From Hydrogenophaga sp. IBVHS1 (GTDB taxonomy: Bacteria; Pseudomonadota; Gammaproteobacteria; Burkholderiales; Burkholderiaceae_C): a stretch of DNA of 64,000 nucleotides. Both the position numbers and the translations under genes were made by a program. The DNA is taken from positions 1,240,001 to 1,304,000 of the forward strand of contig NZ_NFUU01000001.1 of NCBI RefSeq assembly GCF_002127265.1. The letters run 5' to 3'. Below are positions 17,578 to 26,647 of the stretch, in pieces; within the stretch, counting starts at the first letter, position 1, and every line of letters begins with the position of its first letter. The notes under the pieces were generated by a model, which was not told the DNA's origin, ran no database searches, and was given only the letters and a program-made list of their open reading frames with translations.

Positions 17578-18443
17578 GTCTTCAGGTCGTAGAACTGGAC
17601 GATGTGTTCCCACGCACTTTGCGGGTCGTCCACGTACTTGAACAAGTCCAGGTCTTCAGGCGAGATCGTGCCTTCTTCCACCAGCACGTCGAGGTTGATC
17701 AGGCGCTTCCAGTAGTCGCTGCCGAACAGCACGATCGGTACGGGCTTGGACTTTCTGCACTGAACCAGCGTGATCACTTCGAACAGCTCGTCCAGCGTGC
17801 CGAAGCCGCCCGGGAACGCGACCAGCGCCTTGGCGCGCATCATGAAATGCATCTTGCGCAGCGCGAAGTAATGGAACTTGAAGCTGAGTTCGGGTGAGAC
17901 GTAGGGGTTGGCCGACTGCTCGTGGGGCAGGGCGATGTTCAGGCCCACATTGAGCGCGCCTTCGTCGTGCGCGCCCCGGCTGGCAGCTTCCATGATGCCT
18001 GGGCCACCCCCGGTGCAGATGAAGAGCTGATCGGCCTGCGGGCACTGCTTGCTGTAGCGCGCAACGGTGCGCGCGAACTCGCGCGCGTGGTCGTAGTAGT
18101 GGGCGTTGCGCACCATGGACGTGGCAGCGCGGATGGCGTGCTCGTTCTCCGTGATCTCGGCCTTGGCGAGCAGTTCGCGCGCGTCGTTGGCTTCCCGGAA
18201 ACGGGCACTGCCAAACACCACCACCGTATTTTCAATGCCCAGCTCTCGTTGCGCGAGATCGGGCTTGAGCATCTCCAGCTGGAGGCGGATGCCGCGCGTT
18301 TCCCGGCGCAGCAGGAACTCGGGGTCGGCGAAGGCGAGGCGGTAGGCGTCCGCCTGCAGAGCATTGCCCTCGTTGGAATGGGCCTGCAATTCGGCCCAGG
18401 CATCGGCCAGTCGCCGTTCGTTGAGATGTTGCGTGGCTTCCAT
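17574..18443 (-). CDS. LOG-family protein (TIGR00730 Rossmann fold)
   Basis: A 289-residue protein of the lysine-decarboxylase-like/LOG superfamily. The nucleotide-binding motifs are NTVVVFGSARF, GGGPGIMEAASRGAHDEGALN and the hallmark PGGFGTLDELFEVITLVQ. Studied members are phosphoribohydrolases that release the base from cytokinin riboside 5'-monophosphate or other nucleotides. About 70 residues precede the core, making it longer than minimal LOG proteins. It lies 30 bases downstream of an AEC-type carrier gene on the same strand and so is probably co-transcribed with it. The true nucleotide substrate is unknown. Confidence 0.88.
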   Translation of the reverse strand: MEATQHLNERRLADAWAELQAHSNEGNALQADAYRLAFADPEFLLRRETRGIRLQLEMLKPDLAQRELGIENTVVVFGSARFREANDARELLAKAEITENEHAIRAATSMVRNAHYYDHAREFARTVARYSKQCPQADQLFICTGGGPGIMEAASRGAHDEGALNVGLNIALPHEQSANPYVSPELSFKFHYFALRKMHFMMRAKALVAFPGGFGTLDELFEVITLVQCRKSKPVPIVLFGSDYWKRLINLDVLVEEGTISPEDLDLFKYVDDPQSAWEHIVQFYDLKT

Positions 18444-18473
18444 GGAAAGGCTCCTTGAATGGCGAAGAGTGTC

Positions 18474-19352
18474 TTAGAGGCCCAGGGCCAGGGCGATCGG
18501 TACGAAGACCACTGCAAGGGCATTGCCCAGCATGATCATGGCACCGACCTTCTCGGGTTCCTGGTGGTAGCGCTCGGCCAGCATGAACTGCATCACAGCA
18601 GGGGGTAGCGCGGCAAACAGCAGCAGTTGCGCGCGCGCAACCCCTTCGAGCCCCAGTGCCCATGCCAGTGGGAGCCCGATGGCCAGGCCGATGATCGGAC
18701 GCGCCAGTGCGCCCAGCATGCCCATGGCAAGCCCTTGGCGCGTCAGCGAGGTGAGGCGGACGCCGAGCGCGAAGAGCATCATCGGGATGATGGCGTCGCC
18801 CAGCAACTTCAGGCCCGCCAGCACCACATCGGGCGGCCTGATGCCGCTCAATGCGCTCGCCAGGCCGAGCAGTGTGGCGATCATCAGCGGACTCGTCATG
18901 AGGTCGCGCGTGCGGGCGAGCCGGCTGGTGATGCGAGCCCCCACGGAAAAGTGGAGGAGGTTGCTCACCGCAAACAGTGCCACGGCGGCGCCGAACTGGT
19001 CGGCGCCGAAGGCGAGCAGCGCCAGCGGCAGGCCGATGTTGCCGCAGTTGTTGAACATGACCACCGGCACCAGCGTGCGCGCCTGCAAACCGAAGGCCCG
19101 GGCGAGTGGCCAGGCCAGCAACCCACCAGCCAGGATCACGATTGCGCCACCCAGCAGCAGGGTCAGGTGGTCGCCGATCACGAAAGCCTTGGACGCCATC
19201 ACCGAGTACATCAGCATGGGCGCAAGCACGTCGAGCGCGATGCGGTTGAAGGTCGAGAGGTCGGGCCGCGCCCGGCGGCCGTAGCCGTAGCCGATGGCCA
19301 CGATCAGGAACACAGGGATGATGACGTCCGCAATGCGGGAGATCAGGTCCAT
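18474..19352 (-). CDS. AEC (auxin efflux carrier) family transporter
   Basis: A 292-residue membrane protein with about ten hydrophobic helices in the arrangement of the AEC/BART superfamily (IADVIIPVFLIVAIGYGYG at the N-terminus, MFNNCGNIGLPLALLAFG in the middle, PPAVMQFMLAERY in the second repeat). Bacterial members move small organic acids such as malate or malonate; the auxin name comes from plant PIN relatives. It is the first gene of a two-gene unit with the LOG gene. The start at 19352 follows the EF-P terminator region. Confidence 0.88.
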   Translation of the reverse strand: MDLISRIADVIIPVFLIVAIGYGYGRRARPDLSTFNRIALDVLAPMLMYSVMASKAFVIGDHLTLLLGGAIVILAGGLLAWPLARAFGLQARTLVPVVMFNNCGNIGLPLALLAFGADQFGAAVALFAVSNLLHFSVGARITSRLARTRDLMTSPLMIATLLGLASALSGIRPPDVVLAGLKLLGDAIIPMMLFALGVRLTSLTRQGLAMGMLGALARPIIGLAIGLPLAWALGLEGVARAQLLLFAALPPAVMQFMLAERYHQEPEKVGAMIMLGNALAVVFVPIALALGL

Positions 19353-19390
19353 CGGTGAGGCGCTGCGGTGGGGTTGGATCGATCAAACGG

Positions 19391-19413
19391 AAAAGGCTCC
19401 CGGAGGAGCCTCT
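19391..19413 (-). terminator. Rho-independent terminator of efp
   Basis: Stem GGCTCC (19395-19400) and GGAGCC (19405-19410) with a CGGA loop, extended by one A-T pair. On the minus strand it is followed by TTTT (As at 19391-19394). It lies about 30 bases after the efp stop. Confidence 0.75.
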
Positions 19414-19441
19414 TCAGACAAGGGACAAGGTCCGCGCGCCT

Positions 19442-19996
19442 TCAGACACGCTTGCGGTACTCGCCGGTGCGCGTGTCGATTTCAATGCGATCGCCCTGGG
19501 CCACAAACAACGGCACCGAGACTTCAAAGCCAGTCGCAATCTTGGCGGGCTTGAGCACCTTGCCCGAGGTGTCGCCCTTGACGGCCGGCTCGGTCCAGGT
19601 GATTTCGCGCTCGACGCTGGTGGGCAGCTCGACCGAGATGGCCTTGCCGTCGTAGAACACCACTTCCACGGTCATGCCGTCTTCGAGGTAGTTCAGGGCA
19701 TCACCCATGTTTTCGGCTTCCACCTCGTACTGGTTGAAGTCGGCGTCCATGCACACGTACATCGGATCGGCGAAGTAGGAGTAGGTGCACTCCTTCTTGT
19801 CCAGAATGATCTGGTCCATCTTGTCGTCGGCCTTGCAGACGACTTCGGTGGCCATGTTGTTGAGCAGGGCCTTGAGCTTGAGGCGCACGGTGGCAGCACC
19901 ACGGCCGCCCCGGCTGTATTCGGTCTTCAGGACGATCATCGGGTCCTTGCCGTGCATGATGACGTTGCCGGCGCGGAGTTCTTGAGCGATTTTCAT
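19442..19996 (-). CDS. efp: Elongation factor P
   Basis: A complete 184-residue EF-P with its three beta-barrel domains. It rescues ribosomes stalled at polyproline stretches. The domain-I loop reads [12 protein letters not shown], and the residue at the modification site is Arg32 (codon at 19901-19903), not the lysine of the E. coli type. Arg32 is the acceptor of rhamnose attached by EarP in beta- and some gamma-proteobacteria, and earP is directly upstream on the same strand. The pair therefore forms a matched substrate and modifier. Confidence 0.97.
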   Translation of the reverse strand: MKIAQELRAGNVIMHGKDPMIVLKTEYSRGGRGAATVRLKLKALLNNMATEVVCKADDKMDQIILDKKECTYSYFADPMYVCMDADFNQYEVEAENMGDALNYLEDGMTVEVVFYDGKAISVELPTSVEREITWTEPAVKGDTSGKVLKPAKIATGFEVSVPLFVAQGDRIEIDTRTGEYRKRV

Positions 19997-20071
19997 AAGG
20001 GTTCCAACGGTTGGGCCGCAGTTTCCGGCGTGGGCTGCACACCCGACCGGTTTTCCACAAAGCCTCGAATT

Positions 20072-21166
20072 TTATCGCTTTTCCAGTACGAAGCCGGCGA
20101 GCTGGCTGGTCAGGTCTGGCTGGGCCAGCAGCCGCTGGCGAGCCTGGTGGGCGCATTCACGCCATTGGGCCAGCGTGGCGCGGTCGGGCCAGACGGCAGG
20201 CTGGTCGCCGATGCCGTTCCACGCAAGGTGAAAGCCCCGCAGCGAGTCGGGCGCGCGCATCCAGCCCAGAAACGCCTCCAGTTTGGCGTGATGGGCGTCG
20301 TCATGCTGGGGGTAGATTTGCCACACGAAGGCCTGGCCGGCCCACAGCGCCCGCACCAGCGAGTCCTCGCCGCGCACGAAGTTGAGGTCGCACGACCAGA
20401 GCAGGTGGTCGAAGTCGCGTTGCATGAGAAGGGGCAGGGCGTGCAGACGGCAGGCGCTGTCGATCGGGCCCGGCAGACGCTGCACCGCTTGCCATGCCCG
20501 CCCCGGCGTCACCAGCCAATGGCTCGGTGTGGCGGCTTGCCCGGCCTGTTGCAGCACGCTGCCCAACGCACCGGGATCGTAGCAGAAGAGGCTCACGCGG
20601 AGCGACTCTGCCGAGCCTTCGGGTGGGAGGCCCAGGCCGCCCAGCCAGGTGGTGGCATCAAAGGCCGCCTGGCGCGCGAGGAGATCGTCTTCACGCAGCA
20701 GACCGCCCGTGCGTTCGGTGAAGCCGGGGTAGTAGAACCATTTCGTCATGCCCCAGGCCGGGCCGCTCATGACGGGTGAGGGCAGGCGGTGAGAGCGTTC
20801 CACGTAGGGTTCGGCGCTGAGGTACTCCAGGTTGATCCACACCGGCGCCGCGGCGCCGCCCGCCATTTCGTGCCCGAGTCTTTCGACGCACTCGGCTGGC
20901 GGGTCGCAGCCGAATGCTTCGACCCACACGTCGGCCAGCGGCAGGGGGTCCAGCAGACCGACGGGCAAGGGCGTGGTCCAGTGCAACACCTCGATGCCTG
21001 GCACTTCACCCTGCAGCGCGCCCGGCGCCAGCCACGCCAGCGCCCGTGGATCGTCCAGCCACAGGCGCACCTGCTCGCCGCGGTGCGCCAGCTGGACCGA
21101 AAGCCGCCAGCACACGCCCACGTCGCCGAAGTTGTCGATCACCTTGCAGAAAATGTCCCAGCGCAT
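20072..21166 (-). CDS. earP: EF-P arginine rhamnosyltransferase EarP
   Basis: A 364-residue GT-B-fold glycosyltransferase that transfers rhamnose from dTDP-rhamnose to Arg32 of EF-P. The N-terminus [28 protein letters not shown] is the EarP signature (the Asp of DNFGD is the proposed catalytic base), and the C-terminal nucleotide-sugar site includes [25 protein letters not shown]. It is followed on the same strand by efp after 75 bases. The start is placed at the ATG of MRWDIFC (21166); ATGs at 21175 and 21205 are in frame. It diverges from uvrC with 50 bases between starts. Confidence 0.95.
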   Translation of the reverse strand: MRWDIFCKVIDNFGDVGVCWRLSVQLAHRGEQVRLWLDDPRALAWLAPGALQGEVPGIEVLHWTTPLPVGLLDPLPLADVWVEAFGCDPPAECVERLGHEMAGGAAAPVWINLEYLSAEPYVERSHRLPSPVMSGPAWGMTKWFYYPGFTERTGGLLREDDLLARQAAFDATTWLGGLGLPPEGSAESLRVSLFCYDPGALGSVLQQAGQAATPSHWLVTPGRAWQAVQRLPGPIDSACRLHALPLLMQRDFDHLLWSCDLNFVRGEDSLVRALWAGQAFVWQIYPQHDDAHHAKLEAFLGWMRAPDSLRGFHLAWNGIGDQPAVWPDRATLAQWRECAHQARQRLLAQPDLTSQLAGFVLEKR

Positions 21167-21216
21167 GGTCGCCATTGTCGGGGCAAGGCTTTCAAGGCCG
21201 CGCACAATACCTGCCC

Positions 21217-23280
21217 ATGTCCGACCCGCACTCCGATCAACTGCTGAGCGAAGTGGCCGCGCTGCCGGGGCTGCCTGGCGTGTACCGCTATTTCGACGCG
21301 CAGGGCCAGCTGCTCTACGTGGGCAAGGCGCGCAACCTGAAGAAGCGCGTGGCGAGCTATTTCCAGAAGAACCACGACGGCACGCGCATCGGCCACATGG
21401 TGGGCAAGATCGCGCGCATGGAGACCACCGTGGTGCGCTCCGAGGCCGAGGCGCTGCTGCTGGAAAACAACCTCATCAAGACGCTCAATCCGCGGTTCAA
21501 CATCCTGTTCCGCGACGACAAGAGTTACCCCTACCTCAAGATCACCGGCACGCGCGACAAGCCCCTGGCTCGCGCACCGTCGCCCGCGCAGGCGTTTCCG
21601 CGCATGGCCTACTACCGGGGCGTGGTGGACCGGCGCCACAGTTACTTCGGCCCCTATCCGAGCGCCTGGGCGGTGAAGGAGTCCATCACGCTGCTGCAGA
21701 AGGTGTTTCGCCTGCGCACCTGTGAAGACACGGTGTTCGCCAACCGCACGCGGCCCTGCCTGCTGTACCAGATCAAGCGATGCAGCGGCCCCTGTGTGGA
21801 CCTGATCGACAGCGAGGTGTATTCGCAGGACGTGCGCGACGCCGAACGCTTTCTGCGCGGCGAAACGCAGGCGGTGCTGGACACGCTGGAGCAGCGCATG
21901 CTGGCGCACGCCGAAAAGCTGGAGTTCGAGCAGGCGGCCGAGTTGCGCAACCAGATCACGGCACTCTCGCGCGTGCTGCACCAGCAGGCGGTGGACAACG
22001 TGTCCGACAAGGACGTGGATGTGCTGGCGGTGAAAGTGCAGGGCGGTCGGGCGTGCGTGAACCTGGCCATGATCCGCGGCGGGCGACACCTGGGCGATCG
22101 GCCGTATTTCCCCGCTCATGTGGAGGACGCTGCGGCCATCGACCACGCCATCTCCGACGAGCCGCCCGTGGAGGTCGACCCCGCAGAGCGCGTGGCGGTG
22201 CAGGTGCTGGAAGCGTTCATTGCACAGCACTACCTGGGCGTGGCGATGCCGCACACGCTGGTGACGAGCCATGCCGTGGGCAAGCCTTTGCTGGATGCGT
22301 TGACCGAACAGACCGGTGCCAAGGTGAACGCCGTGCACCAGCCGCGTGAGCACCGCCGCATCTGGCTGGAGATGGCACAGAAAAACGCCGACATCGCGCT
22401 GGCCCGCCTGCTGGCCGAAGAGGGCAGCCAGCAGGCCCGCACGCGCGCCCTGGCCGATGCGCTGCACCTGCCAGACGACCAGCTCGACACGCTGCGCATC
22501 GAGTGCTTCGACATTTCCCACACCGCCGGCGAATCCACGCAGGCGTCGTGCGTGGTGTTTGAAGGCCACAAGATGCAGAACAGCCAGTACCGCAGGTACA
22601 AGATCGAAGGCATCACGCCAGGCGACGACTACGCCGCCATGCGGCAGGTGCTGCTGCGGCGCTACGGCCGCATCGCCGAGGCCATGCGCGCCGATGACGC
22701 GCCACCGCCCGATCTCACCGTTCCGGCTGAGCCCGATCTTGCCGCTCACGCTGAGCCGAACCTCACCGTTCAGGCTGAGCCTGTCGAAGCCCAGGCCATG
22801 GAGCCCACCGCCGAATCGGTCGCGGGCCCCCGCATGCCCGACCTCGTGCTCATCGATGGCGGCAAGGGCCAGGTGAGCATGGCGCGCGAGGTGTTCGAGC
22901 AGCTCGGCCTGGACCTTTCGCTCATTGTTGGCGTGGAAAAGGGCGAGGGCCGCAAGGTGGGGCTGGAGGAACTGGTGTTTGCCGATGGCCGCGAGAAGGT
23001 CTACCTGGGCCACGATTCGGCCGCGCTGATGCTGGTGGCGCAGATCCGCGACGAAGCGCACCGCTTCGCCATCACCGGCATGCGGGCCCAGCGCGCCAAG
23101 GTGCGCACCGGCGGCAGCCGGATCGAGGACATTCCGGGTGTGGGACCAAAGAAGCGCGCCCGGCTTCTGCAGCGTTTCGGTGGGGTGCGTGGTGTGGCTT
23201 CTGCCAGCGTGGAAGACTTGTGCACGGTAGAGGGAATATCAGCTGAGCTTGCCGACACCATCTACCGGGCTCTGCACTAG
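21217..23280 (+). CDS. uvrC: Excinuclease ABC subunit C
   Basis: A 687-residue UvrC. The N-terminal GIY-YIG nuclease is seen in [25 protein letters not shown], the UvrB-interacting UVR helix pair near residues 210-250, the RNase H-like nuclease from [22 protein letters not shown], and tandem helix-hairpin-helix motifs at the end ([19 protein letters not shown]). It makes the dual incisions in nucleotide excision repair. About 45 residues between [10 protein letters not shown] and [10 protein letters not shown] form an Ala/Pro/Glu-rich insertion encoded partly by repeat DNA. The ATG at 21217 is used; the open frame upstream runs through the earP gene. Confidence 0.96.
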   Translation: MSDPHSDQLLSEVAALPGLPGVYRYFDAQGQLLYVGKARNLKKRVASYFQKNHDGTRIGHMVGKIARMETTVVRSEAEALLLENNLIKTLNPRFNILFRDDKSYPYLKITGTRDKPLARAPSPAQAFPRMAYYRGVVDRRHSYFGPYPSAWAVKESITLLQKVFRLRTCEDTVFANRTRPCLLYQIKRCSGPCVDLIDSEVYSQDVRDAERFLRGETQAVLDTLEQRMLAHAEKLEFEQAAELRNQITALSRVLHQQAVDNVSDKDVDVLAVKVQGGRACVNLAMIRGGRHLGDRPYFPAHVEDAAAIDHAISDEPPVEVDPAERVAVQVLEAFIAQHYLGVAMPHTLVTSHAVGKPLLDALTEQTGAKVNAVHQPREHRRIWLEMAQKNADIALARLLAEEGSQQARTRALADALHLPDDQLDTLRIECFDISHTAGESTQASCVVFEGHKMQNSQYRRYKIEGITPGDDYAAMRQVLLRRYGRIAEAMRADDAPPPDLTVPAEPDLAAHAEPNLTVQAEPVEAQAMEPTAESVAGPRMPDLVLIDGGKGQVSMAREVFEQLGLDLSLIVGVEKGEGRKVGLEELVFADGREKVYLGHDSAALMLVAQIRDEAHRFAITGMRAQRAKVRTGGSRIEDIPGVGPKKRARLLQRFGGVRGVASASVEDLCTVEGISAELADTIYRALH
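22717..22791. repeat. In-frame dispersed-repeat-like insertion inside uvrC (three degenerate units)
   Basis: Three units with the core GCTGAGCC occur about 25 bases apart at 22717-22740, 22741-22763 and 22764-22791. The last contains GTTCAGGCTGAGCCTGTCGA, which matches the GGCTGAGCCTGTCGAA repeat that I know as widely dispersed in proteobacterial genomes. It encodes residues near 501-525 in the linker of the RNase H-like domain and keeps the frame. Its spread in this genome cannot be judged from one window. Confidence 0.6.
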
Positions 23281-23302
23281 CCAAGTTCATAATCAGCCCA
23301 CT

Positions 23303-23872
23303 ATGTTCTTCAATCTCCCCACCCTGCTCACCTGGGCCCGCATCGTGGCCATCCCGTTGATCGTGGGGGTGTTCTATGTGGAAGACATGAACCCGGCGCG
23401 GCAAAACCTGGTGGCCACGGTGATGTTCGTGGTGTTTGCCTGGACCGACTGGGCCGATGGATACCTGGCCCGCAAGCTGAACCAGACCTCGGCCTTCGGC
23501 GCGTTTCTCGATCCCGTGGCCGACAAGTTTCTGGTGTGCGCGAGCCTGCTGGTGCTGGTGCACCTGGACCGTGCCGACGTGTTCGTCGCGCTCATCATCA
23601 TCGGCCGCGAGATCGCCATTTCTTCGCTGCGCGAGTGGATGGCCATCATCGGTGCCACCAAGAGCGTGGCGGTGCACATGATCGGCAAGGTCAAAACCAC
23701 CGTGCAGATGGTGGCGATACCTTTTCTGCTGTACCACGGCACGCTGTTCGGCGTGATCGACACGCAACTCTGGGGCACGTGGCTGATCTGGATCTCGGCA
23801 GTGCTGACGGTCTGGTCGATGGTGTACTACCTGCAAAAGGCGATTCCCGAGATTCGCGCCAAGTCGCGTTGA
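23303..23872 (+). CDS. pgsA: CDP-diacylglycerol--glycerol-3-phosphate 3-phosphatidyltransferase
   Basis: A 189-residue integral membrane enzyme with about five helices. The CDP-alcohol phosphatidyltransferase motif is complete: DWADGYLARKLNQTSAFGAFLDPVADK, with the four conserved aspartates. It makes phosphatidylglycerol phosphate, the precursor of phosphatidylglycerol and cardiolipin. The ATG at 23303 gives the standard MFFNLPTLLTWARI opening; the longer frame overlaps the uvrC end. It lies 22 bases after uvrC on the same strand, a uvrC-pgsA order common in proteobacteria. Confidence 0.95.
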   Translation: MFFNLPTLLTWARIVAIPLIVGVFYVEDMNPARQNLVATVMFVVFAWTDWADGYLARKLNQTSAFGAFLDPVADKFLVCASLLVLVHLDRADVFVALIIIGREIAISSLREWMAIIGATKSVAVHMIGKVKTTVQMVAIPFLLYHGTLFGVIDTQLWGTWLIWISAVLTVWSMVYYLQKAIPEIRAKSR

Positions 23873-23884
23873 GAAGGTAAGGCC

Positions 23885-24775
23885 ATGAACGCGCCCGCGC
23901 AAGACAACGCCTGGCTGCGCGCCATGCCCTGGGTGTTCGTGCTGATCTGGAGCACTGGTTTCATCGTGGCGCGCTACGGCATGCCACATGCGCCCCCCAT
24001 GAAGTTCCTGGCGGTGCGCTATGGGCTCTCCATCCTGTGTTTTCTGCCTTGGATTTTTCTGGCGGGCGTGAAGTGGCCCACCAGCCGCGCCCATTGGTTC
24101 CATCTGGCCGTTACCGGTGTGCTCATGCACGCGGGGTACCTCGGCGGCGTGTGGGCGGCAGTCAAGGCCGGCATGGGCTCGGGCCTGTCCTCGCTCATCG
24201 TGGGCCTGCAGCCCGTGCTCACTGCCATCTGGCTTTCGGGCACCGGATCGAAAGTGAGCAAGCGCCAGTGGCTCGGCCTGGTGCTCGGCTTCGCTGGCCT
24301 CGTGCTGGTGGTCTCGCGAAAGTTTGGCGCTGGTGGACCCGGCGACCAGGCCAACTGGCTCAATCTTTCCTTTGCCGTCATGGCCCTGTTTGCCATCACC
24401 ATCGGCACGCTGTACCAGAAGCGCTTCGTGGCCGCCTGCGATGTGCGCACCGCCAACGCGGTGCAGCTGCTCGCGGCCTTGCTCGTCACGCTGCCATTGA
24501 CGCTGCTCGAAGCCGAGGCCATGAACTGGAACGGCGAACTCATGGGTGCCATGGCCTGGTCGGTGCTGGGGCTCACGCTGGGAGGCAGTTCGCTGCTCTA
24601 CATGCTGATTCAGCGCGGAGCGGCGGCATCGGTCACCAGCCTCATGTACCTGGTGCCACCCTGCACCGCGCTGATCGCGTGGGTGCTGTTTGCCGAACCC
24701 ATCACCGCCGCGACGTTGCTCGGCACCGCACTCACCGCTTTTGGCGTGGCGCTGGTGGTGCGCCCGGCGCGCTGA
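23885..24775 (+). CDS. EamA/DMT family transporter
   Basis: A 296-residue permease with ten hydrophobic segments in two EamA repeats (first repeat WVFVLIWSTGFIVARYGMPHAPPMKFLAVRY; second SFAVMALFAITIGTLYQKRF). DMT-superfamily exporters handle amino acids, nucleosides or other metabolites; the substrate is unknown. It starts 12 bases after pgsA with an AAGGT-like ribosome-binding site. The end of the second repeat (TALIAWVLFAEPITAATLLGTALTAFGVALV) is intact. Confidence 0.88.
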   Translation: MNAPAQDNAWLRAMPWVFVLIWSTGFIVARYGMPHAPPMKFLAVRYGLSILCFLPWIFLAGVKWPTSRAHWFHLAVTGVLMHAGYLGGVWAAVKAGMGSGLSSLIVGLQPVLTAIWLSGTGSKVSKRQWLGLVLGFAGLVLVVSRKFGAGGPGDQANWLNLSFAVMALFAITIGTLYQKRFVAACDVRTANAVQLLAALLVTLPLTLLEAEAMNWNGELMGAMAWSVLGLTLGGSSLLYMLIQRGAAASVTSLMYLVPPCTALIAWVLFAEPITAATLLGTALTAFGVALVVRPAR

Positions 24776-24805
24776 TCCCGCATTGACCGACATCAAGGAG
24801 CAACC

Positions 24806-25897
24806 ATGAGCCGACACCGCATCGCCGTTATTGCCGGAGACGGCATCGGAACCGAAGTCATGCCCGAAGGCATTCGCGTGCTGGAGACCGTCGCCACGAA
24901 ATTCGGCATTGGCCTGCAGTTCGATCACTTCGATTTTTCCAGCTGCGACTACTTCGAGAGCCACGGCAAGATGCTGCCCGACAACTGGAAGGAGCAGATC
25001 GGGGGCCATGACGCGATCTATTTTGGTGCGGTGGGCTGGCCCGACAAGGTACCCGACCACATCTCGCTCTGGGGCTCACTGTTGATGTTCCGCCGCGAGT
25101 TCGACCAGTACGTCAACATCCGCCCGGCCAGGCTGATGCCTGGCGTGACCGCACCCGTGGTGCGGCGCGACGGCAGCCCGCGGGCGCCTGGCGAAATCGA
25201 CATGGTGATCGTGCGGGAAAACACCGAAGGCGAGTACTCCAGCGTGGGAGGGCGCATGTACGCAGGCACCGAACGCGAGATCGTCATTCAGGAAACCGTG
25301 ATGTCGCGCGTGGGCGTGGACCGGGTGCTGCGCTACGCGTTCGAGATGGCGCGTTCGCGGCCGAAGAAGCACCTCACCAGTGCCACCAAGTCCAACGGCA
25401 TCGCCATCACCATGCCCTATTGGGACGAGCGCGTGGCGGAGATGGCCCTGGAGTACCCTGATGTGAGGGTCGATAAATTTCACATCGACATCCTCACCGC
25501 ACACTTCGTGCAAAGGCCTGATTTTTTTGACGTCGTGGTTGGCAGCAATCTCTTCGGCGACATCCTGAGCGACCTGGGACCCGCGTGCACCGGCACCATC
25601 GGCATCGCGCCCAGCGCCAACCTCAATCCCACGCGGCAGCATCCATCGCTGTTCGAACCGGTGCATGGTTCTGCGCCCGACATTGCAGGCAAGGGCATCG
25701 CCAACCCCATCGGACAAATCTGGTGCGGCGCCATGATGCTCGACTTCCTGGGCCATCGGGAGGCGCACGACGCGATCATGCGTGCCATTGAATCGGTGCT
25801 GCAGCCGGGCAGCGGCGCGCCGCGCACGGCGGACCTGGGCGGCAAGGCCGGCACGGCCGACGTTGGCCGCGCCATCGCAAAGGCCATCGCTTCGTGA
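24806..25897 (+). CDS. Tartrate/D-malate dehydrogenase (isocitrate/isopropylmalate dehydrogenase family)
   Basis: A 363-residue metal- and NAD-dependent beta-decarboxylating dehydrogenase. Seen are IAVIAGDGIGTEVMPEGIRVLE (nucleotide and substrate loop), DMVIVRENTEGEYSSVGGR (substrate binding), DVVVGSNLFGDILSDLGPA (metal-binding aspartates) and EPVHGSAPDIAGKGIANPIG. The YFGAVGWPDKVPDHISLWGSLL segment is typical of the TtuC/DmlA branch rather than LeuB. The likely substrates are tartrate or D-malate. An AAGGAG ribosome-binding site precedes the ATG. Confidence 0.9.
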   Translation: MSRHRIAVIAGDGIGTEVMPEGIRVLETVATKFGIGLQFDHFDFSSCDYFESHGKMLPDNWKEQIGGHDAIYFGAVGWPDKVPDHISLWGSLLMFRREFDQYVNIRPARLMPGVTAPVVRRDGSPRAPGEIDMVIVRENTEGEYSSVGGRMYAGTEREIVIQETVMSRVGVDRVLRYAFEMARSRPKKHLTSATKSNGIAITMPYWDERVAEMALEYPDVRVDKFHIDILTAHFVQRPDFFDVVVGSNLFGDILSDLGPACTGTIGIAPSANLNPTRQHPSLFEPVHGSAPDIAGKGIANPIGQIWCGAMMLDFLGHREAHDAIMRAIESVLQPGSGAPRTADLGGKAGTADVGRAIAKAIAS

Positions 25898-26185
25898 TCA
25901 CCGGGCTGCCGGGTCGCGTCGCGATTGCGACATTTTGTTGCGTGCCCCGGGGTGAACGGTGAAAGCGTCTAGAATCTCGCCTCTTGCGCCGCCAAGGCTG
26001 GATTCGTCCCTGCAACGTATTGACAGGGGTCGTGACCAGTGGGTCTAATCACTCAGCGTTTGTCAGCCTAGCGGCAACGTCCTGCGGTCCAGAGCGATCA
26101 GGTTTTTTGACCACGGCCCGCCCGCCGTCTCCGGAAAAAAACCCGTCATCACGAAACACACTTTCCATTTCAAGAGGGGCTATTT
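25898..26185. other. Non-coding leader region upstream of hupB
   Basis: This 288-base stretch has no convincing gene. It holds a good sigma-70 promoter (separate entry) and a leader of more than 120 bases before the GTG start of hupB. Short frames run through it but none has a ribosome-binding site or a recognisable product. Confidence 0.6.
26020..26049 (+). promoter_or_regulatory. Sigma-70 promoter of hupB
   Basis: A perfect TTGACA (26020-26025) and TCTAAT (26044-26049, five of six matches) are separated by 18 bases. Transcription would start near 26056, about 130 bases before the hupB start. The same transcript could run through tRNA-Val to the terminator at 26563-26590. Confidence 0.7.
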
Positions 26186-26458
26186 GTGAACAAAACAGAA
26201 CTCGTCGAACACATCGCCAAGCACGCCGACATTTCCAAGGCTGCTGCAACGCGTGCGCTGGACTCCACCATCACCGCCATCCGCACCACGTTGAAGAAGG
26301 GCGGCACGGTGTCGCTCGTCGGGTTTGGTTCGTTTGCCGTGACCAAGCGCCCCGCTCGCAAGGGTCGCAACCCCCGCACCGGCGCCGAGATTAAAATCAA
26401 GGCCGCCAAAGTGCCGAAGTTCCGCCCGGGCAAGGCACTCAAGGATGCGCTGAACTGA
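26186..26458 (+). CDS. hupB: DNA-binding protein HU
   Basis: A 90-residue HU-family nucleoid protein. It opens [29 protein letters not shown] and carries the DNA-binding arm [28 protein letters not shown]. It bends and compacts DNA as a dimer. The start is GTG at 26186 with a GAGGGG ribosome-binding site about 8 bases upstream. The neighbours match the widespread hupB-ppiD order, with a tRNA-Val gene between them here. Confidence 0.97.
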   Translation: MNKTELVEHIAKHADISKAAATRALDSTITAIRTTLKKGGTVSLVGFGSFAVTKRPARKGRNPRTGAEIKIKAAKVPKFRPGKALKDALN

Positions 26459-26480
26459 TGTCATCGCCGGTTTTCCGGTG

Positions 26481-26556
26481 GGGTGCTTAGCTCAGTCGGT
26501 AGAGCGGCGCCCTTACAAGGCGTAGGTCGGCGGTTCGACCCCGTCAGCACCCACCA
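26481..26556 (+). tRNA. tRNA-Val (anticodon TAC)
   Basis: A 76-base cloverleaf. The acceptor arm GGGTGCT pairs with AGCACCC, with A and an encoded CCA after it. The D arm is GCTC...GAGC, the anticodon loop CTTACAA has anticodon TAC in an otherwise normal stem, and the T arm contains GGTTCGACC. It lies between hupB and ppiD and is followed directly by a terminator. Confidence 0.97.
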
Positions 26557-26562
26557 CCATCG

Positions 26563-26590
26563 AAAAGGCGAACCCGGGTTCGCCTTTTTT
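26563..26590 (+). terminator. Rho-independent terminator after tRNA-Val
   Basis: A long palindrome: AAAAGGCGAACCC (26563-26575) pairs with GGGTTCGCCTTTT (26576-26588), and the T run continues to 26590. It is placed 7 bases past the tRNA CCA and ends the hupB-tRNA-Val transcript before ppiD. Confidence 0.9.
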
Positions 26591-26647
26591 GTTGTCTCCA
26601 CCGGCACCGTCATCGTGGCCGGTTTTTGAAGTAGCAGGGTTCAAGCC

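Noticed and set aside
21139-23061. A 640-codon minus-strand frame opposite uvrC
   Set aside because: Same antisense artefact; uvrC is intact and recognised along its whole length.
26466-26479. Small hairpin CCGG-TTTT-CCGG just after hupB as a terminator
   Set aside because: Only a 4-bp stem and no T run; the strong terminator after tRNA-Val is the more likely transcript end.
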